Source of the DNA: Turicibacter sp.
Lineage (GTDB): Bacteria > Bacillota_I > Bacilli_A > MOL361 > Turicibacteraceae
NCBI GenBank assembly: GCA_009780245.1
Contig: WRAJ01000001.1
Location: forward strand, 1 to 64,000
Direction: 5' to 3'
Length of the DNA stretch: 64,000 nt
Shown: positions 62,494 to 64,000 of the stretch, in pieces
Layout: every line of letters starts with the position of its first letter
Position numbering within the stretch: the first letter of the stretch is position 1
Notes under the pieces: generated by a model
What the model saw: the letters and a program-made list of their open reading frames with translations, nothing else
The model's database searches: none
Told to the model about the DNA's origin: nothing
Position numbers and translations under genes: made by a program

Positions 62494-63697
62494 TGTGACA
62501 ACAGATGAAAAACAAAATGGGACGGATGAACAAAACGTGAAAGGTCTAGCTATTTTGGGCAACATGAAGCAATACAGCATGGTTCTTTTTCTAGTGATTG
62601 TGGGTGCGTTTTTCCAATTTTTAACAAACGGGACGTTCTTGCGACCTTTAAACGTTACCAATGTTATTTTGCAGAATAGTCACATTTTGATTTTAGCCAT
62701 CGGGATGTTAATGGTCATTGTGTTAGGGCACATTGATTTATCGGTGGGATCGGTTGCCGCCTTTGTTGGTGCCGTTGCGGCGATTTTGATTATCAACAAC
62801 GGCATGAATCCGTTTCTTGCCATTTTGCTTTGCTTGATGTTGGGCGGTGTGATCGGTGCTTGGCAAGGGTTTTGGATCGCGTATGTCAAAGTACCGGCCT
62901 TTATCGTCACGTTAGCGGGGATGCTCGTGTTTCGAGGGTTAACGATTGTGGTGCTTGGTGGGCGAACAATTGCCTCGTTCCCGGATATGTTTAGATCGTT
63001 AAGCTCTGGCTTTATTCCGGATGTGTTTGGCGGTGGCACAGAGCTGCATGTCACCACTTTGTTGGTAGGCGCCCTCTTTTCACTCGTGATTGCGATCATT
63101 TTGGTTTTAGCACGAAAAAAGCGTATTTCTTACTCGTTTAGCGTTCCTTCAATGCCAGTGTTTATTGTGCAATTAGTTGCGATCGCAGCGATTGTGATGG
63201 CATTTAGCTACACATTGGCTTCTCATGCCGGTATTCCTAACGTGTTGTTCATTTTGGTCTCTTTGATTGTGATTTATTATTTTGCGACCACCAAGATGAA
63301 AGCCGGGCGTTATTTATACGCCATTGGTGGGAATGAGAAAGCCGCGCAGCTATCGGGGATTAAAACGCAGAAAGTCGTGTTTTGGACGTTCGTGAACATG
63401 GGAATGCTCGCTGGGTTATCAGGCTTAATCTTTTCAGCTAGACTAAACGCTTCCACAGCAGCAGCAGGTGATTTATTCGAGTTAAACGCGATCGCGGCTT
63501 GCTTTATCGGGGGCGCTTCCTCATCAGGCGGTGTTGGTAAAGTCATGGGAGCCATCGTCGGTGGTTTGGTCATGGCGATCATTAACAACGGGATGTCTTT
63601 ACTTGGTGTTGGGATTGACTGGCAACAAGCGATCATGGGGCTTGTTCTGTTATCAGCCGTGGCTGTGGATGTTTATAATAAGAAATCGGCTGCTTAA
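62483..63697 (+). CDS. sugar ABC transporter permease (XylH/MglC type)
   Basis: 404 residues from ATG 62483 (AAGGAG site; the earlier in-frame ATG 62462 lies before this site). About ten membrane segments. Family pattern: [29 protein letters not shown] and [39 protein letters not shown], then [19 protein letters not shown]. Completes a xylose or related monosaccharide importer. A 17-bp terminator follows. Confidence 0.93.
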   Translation: MKNSVTTDEKQNGTDEQNVKGLAILGNMKQYSMVLFLVIVGAFFQFLTNGTFLRPLNVTNVILQNSHILILAIGMLMVIVLGHIDLSVGSVAAFVGAVAAILIINNGMNPFLAILLCLMLGGVIGAWQGFWIAYVKVPAFIVTLAGMLVFRGLTIVVLGGRTIASFPDMFRSLSSGFIPDVFGGGTELHVTTLLVGALFSLVIAIILVLARKKRISYSFSVPSMPVFIVQLVAIAAIVMAFSYTLASHAGIPNVLFILVSLIVIYYFATTKMKAGRYLYAIGGNEKAAQLSGIKTQKVVFWTFVNMGMLAGLSGLIFSARLNASTAAAGDLFELNAIAACFIGGASSSGGVGKVMGAIVGGLVMAIINNGMSLLGVGIDWQQAIMGLVLLSAVAVDVYNKKSAA

Positions 63698-63720
63698 GGG
63701 GTTAGGGTTAGGTGGAATTT

Positions 63721-63763
63721 GAAAAGAAACCGTCTGGTAGTATGTGCCAGGCGGTTTCTTTTC
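63721..63763 (+). terminator. terminator of the monosaccharide ABC operon
   Basis: 17-bp stem GAAAAGAAACCGTCTGG / CCAGGCGGTTTCTTTTC with one wobble pair. Confidence 0.85.
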
Positions 63764-63832
63764 ACTTTAGTCGGTGTATGTATAAATATCCTTTTACCAC
63801 AGATTAACAGAAATTTAAACGTCTTTGAGCGG

Positions 63833-63861
63833 TTTAACTTTGGACTGACTTGTGGTAAAAT
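63833..63861 (+). promoter_or_regulatory. promoter of the last, truncated gene
   Basis: TTTAAC (63833) - 17 nt - TAAAAT (63856-63861). The -10 lies in a TGTGGTAAAA half-site whose inverted partner TTTTACCACA is at 63792-63801. Confidence 0.6.
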
Positions 63862-63937
63862 AGTAGTGTTGTCTTTATCCTTAGAATAAACAAAGGTGAA
63901 TCAGACAAATTAGTACGTAAGAAAGTAGGCGTTTATC

Positions 63938-64000
63938 TTGGATAAGTATCAACCATATAAACCTAAAGATGGCAAGGTCAATTTTAAAGCAGCAATCACA
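63938..64000 (+). CDS. start of an unidentified gene, cut by the window end
   Basis: From TTG 63938 the frame reads MDKYQPYKPKDGKVNFKAAIT and runs off the edge. It lies 77 nt after a plausible promoter and has a weak AAGTAGG site 9-10 nt upstream. I do not recognise the 21 residues. The start is uncertain. Confidence 0.4.
   Translation, partial: MDKYQPYKPKDGKVNFKAAIT

Overview
The window looks like the chromosome of a mid-GC Bacillota, most likely class Bacilli, that ferments plant cell walls. The evidence is the Bacillus-type gene order alaS-ireB-ruvX-yrzB-mltG-trmR-trhP1-trhP2, strong AGGAGG-type ribosome binding sites, consensus sigma-A promoters, an M-box Mg2+ riboswitch, a SafA-like LysM protein and a ferredoxin-linked NfnAB complex. 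Exported proteins and their linkers are very acidic (D/E/N-rich). That would suit an alkaline or saline habitat, but this is inference. I cannot name the species.

Layout. 1-12.7 kb is housekeeping: an ABC ATPase tail, a lipoprotein, alaS, ireB, ruvX, a DUF1292 gene, mltG, two membrane-tethered CXXC thioredoxin-like proteins, the tRNA wobble-uridine genes trmR/trhP1/trhP2, then pfkA-pyk. 12.8-23.7 kb is one very large secreted xylan-degrading gene (tandem GH10 modules, CBM-like modules, a CE15-type glucuronoyl esterase, a Pro-rich tail) broken by one in-frame TAA. It is preceded by a XylR-like operator and a second operator-like palindrome. 23.8-31.9 kb holds an M-box and mgtE, uppP, small genes, an aldose-epimerase-like gene, and ddl-murF plus a LysM gene on the minus strand. 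32-39.5 kb holds a GH1 glucosidase, a minus-strand metzincin/lipoprotein pair, a PD-(D/E)XK nuclease with a decayed second copy, and nfnAB. 39.9-63.7 kb is a pectin/uronate catabolic island: oligosaccharide ABC importer (no ATPase), GH105, GH28, RDD protein, uxaC, uxaB, BASS transporter, uxaA, TIM-barrel protein, IclR regulator, kduI, kduD, MATE, KDPG aldolase, KDG kinase, then a XylFGH-type sugar ABC system.

How it works together. The giant enzyme would cut glucuronoxylan outside the cell. The two ABC systems would import oligogalacturonides and xylose-like monomers. GH105 and GH28 (no signal peptides) finish the oligomers inside. UxaC-UxaB-UxaA and KduI-KduD converge on 2-keto-3-deoxygluconate, which KdgK and the aldolase pass to pyruvate and glyceraldehyde-3-phosphate, feeding PfkA/Pyk-level glycolysis. 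Putative cre sites and an IclR regulator suggest carbon control.

Most unusual signal. Several intergenic regions carry arrays of 39-42-nt hairpin units whose stem 'word' differs from locus to locus (TCTGCCACT, AAAAGTCA, ATTCACTATA, TTTCCCTAGA) while unit size, loop size and in two arrays a ~62-nt period stay constant. Separately, two copies of a ~165-nt palindromic MITE-like element have arms that co-vary between copies. These are the best candidates for something undescribed.
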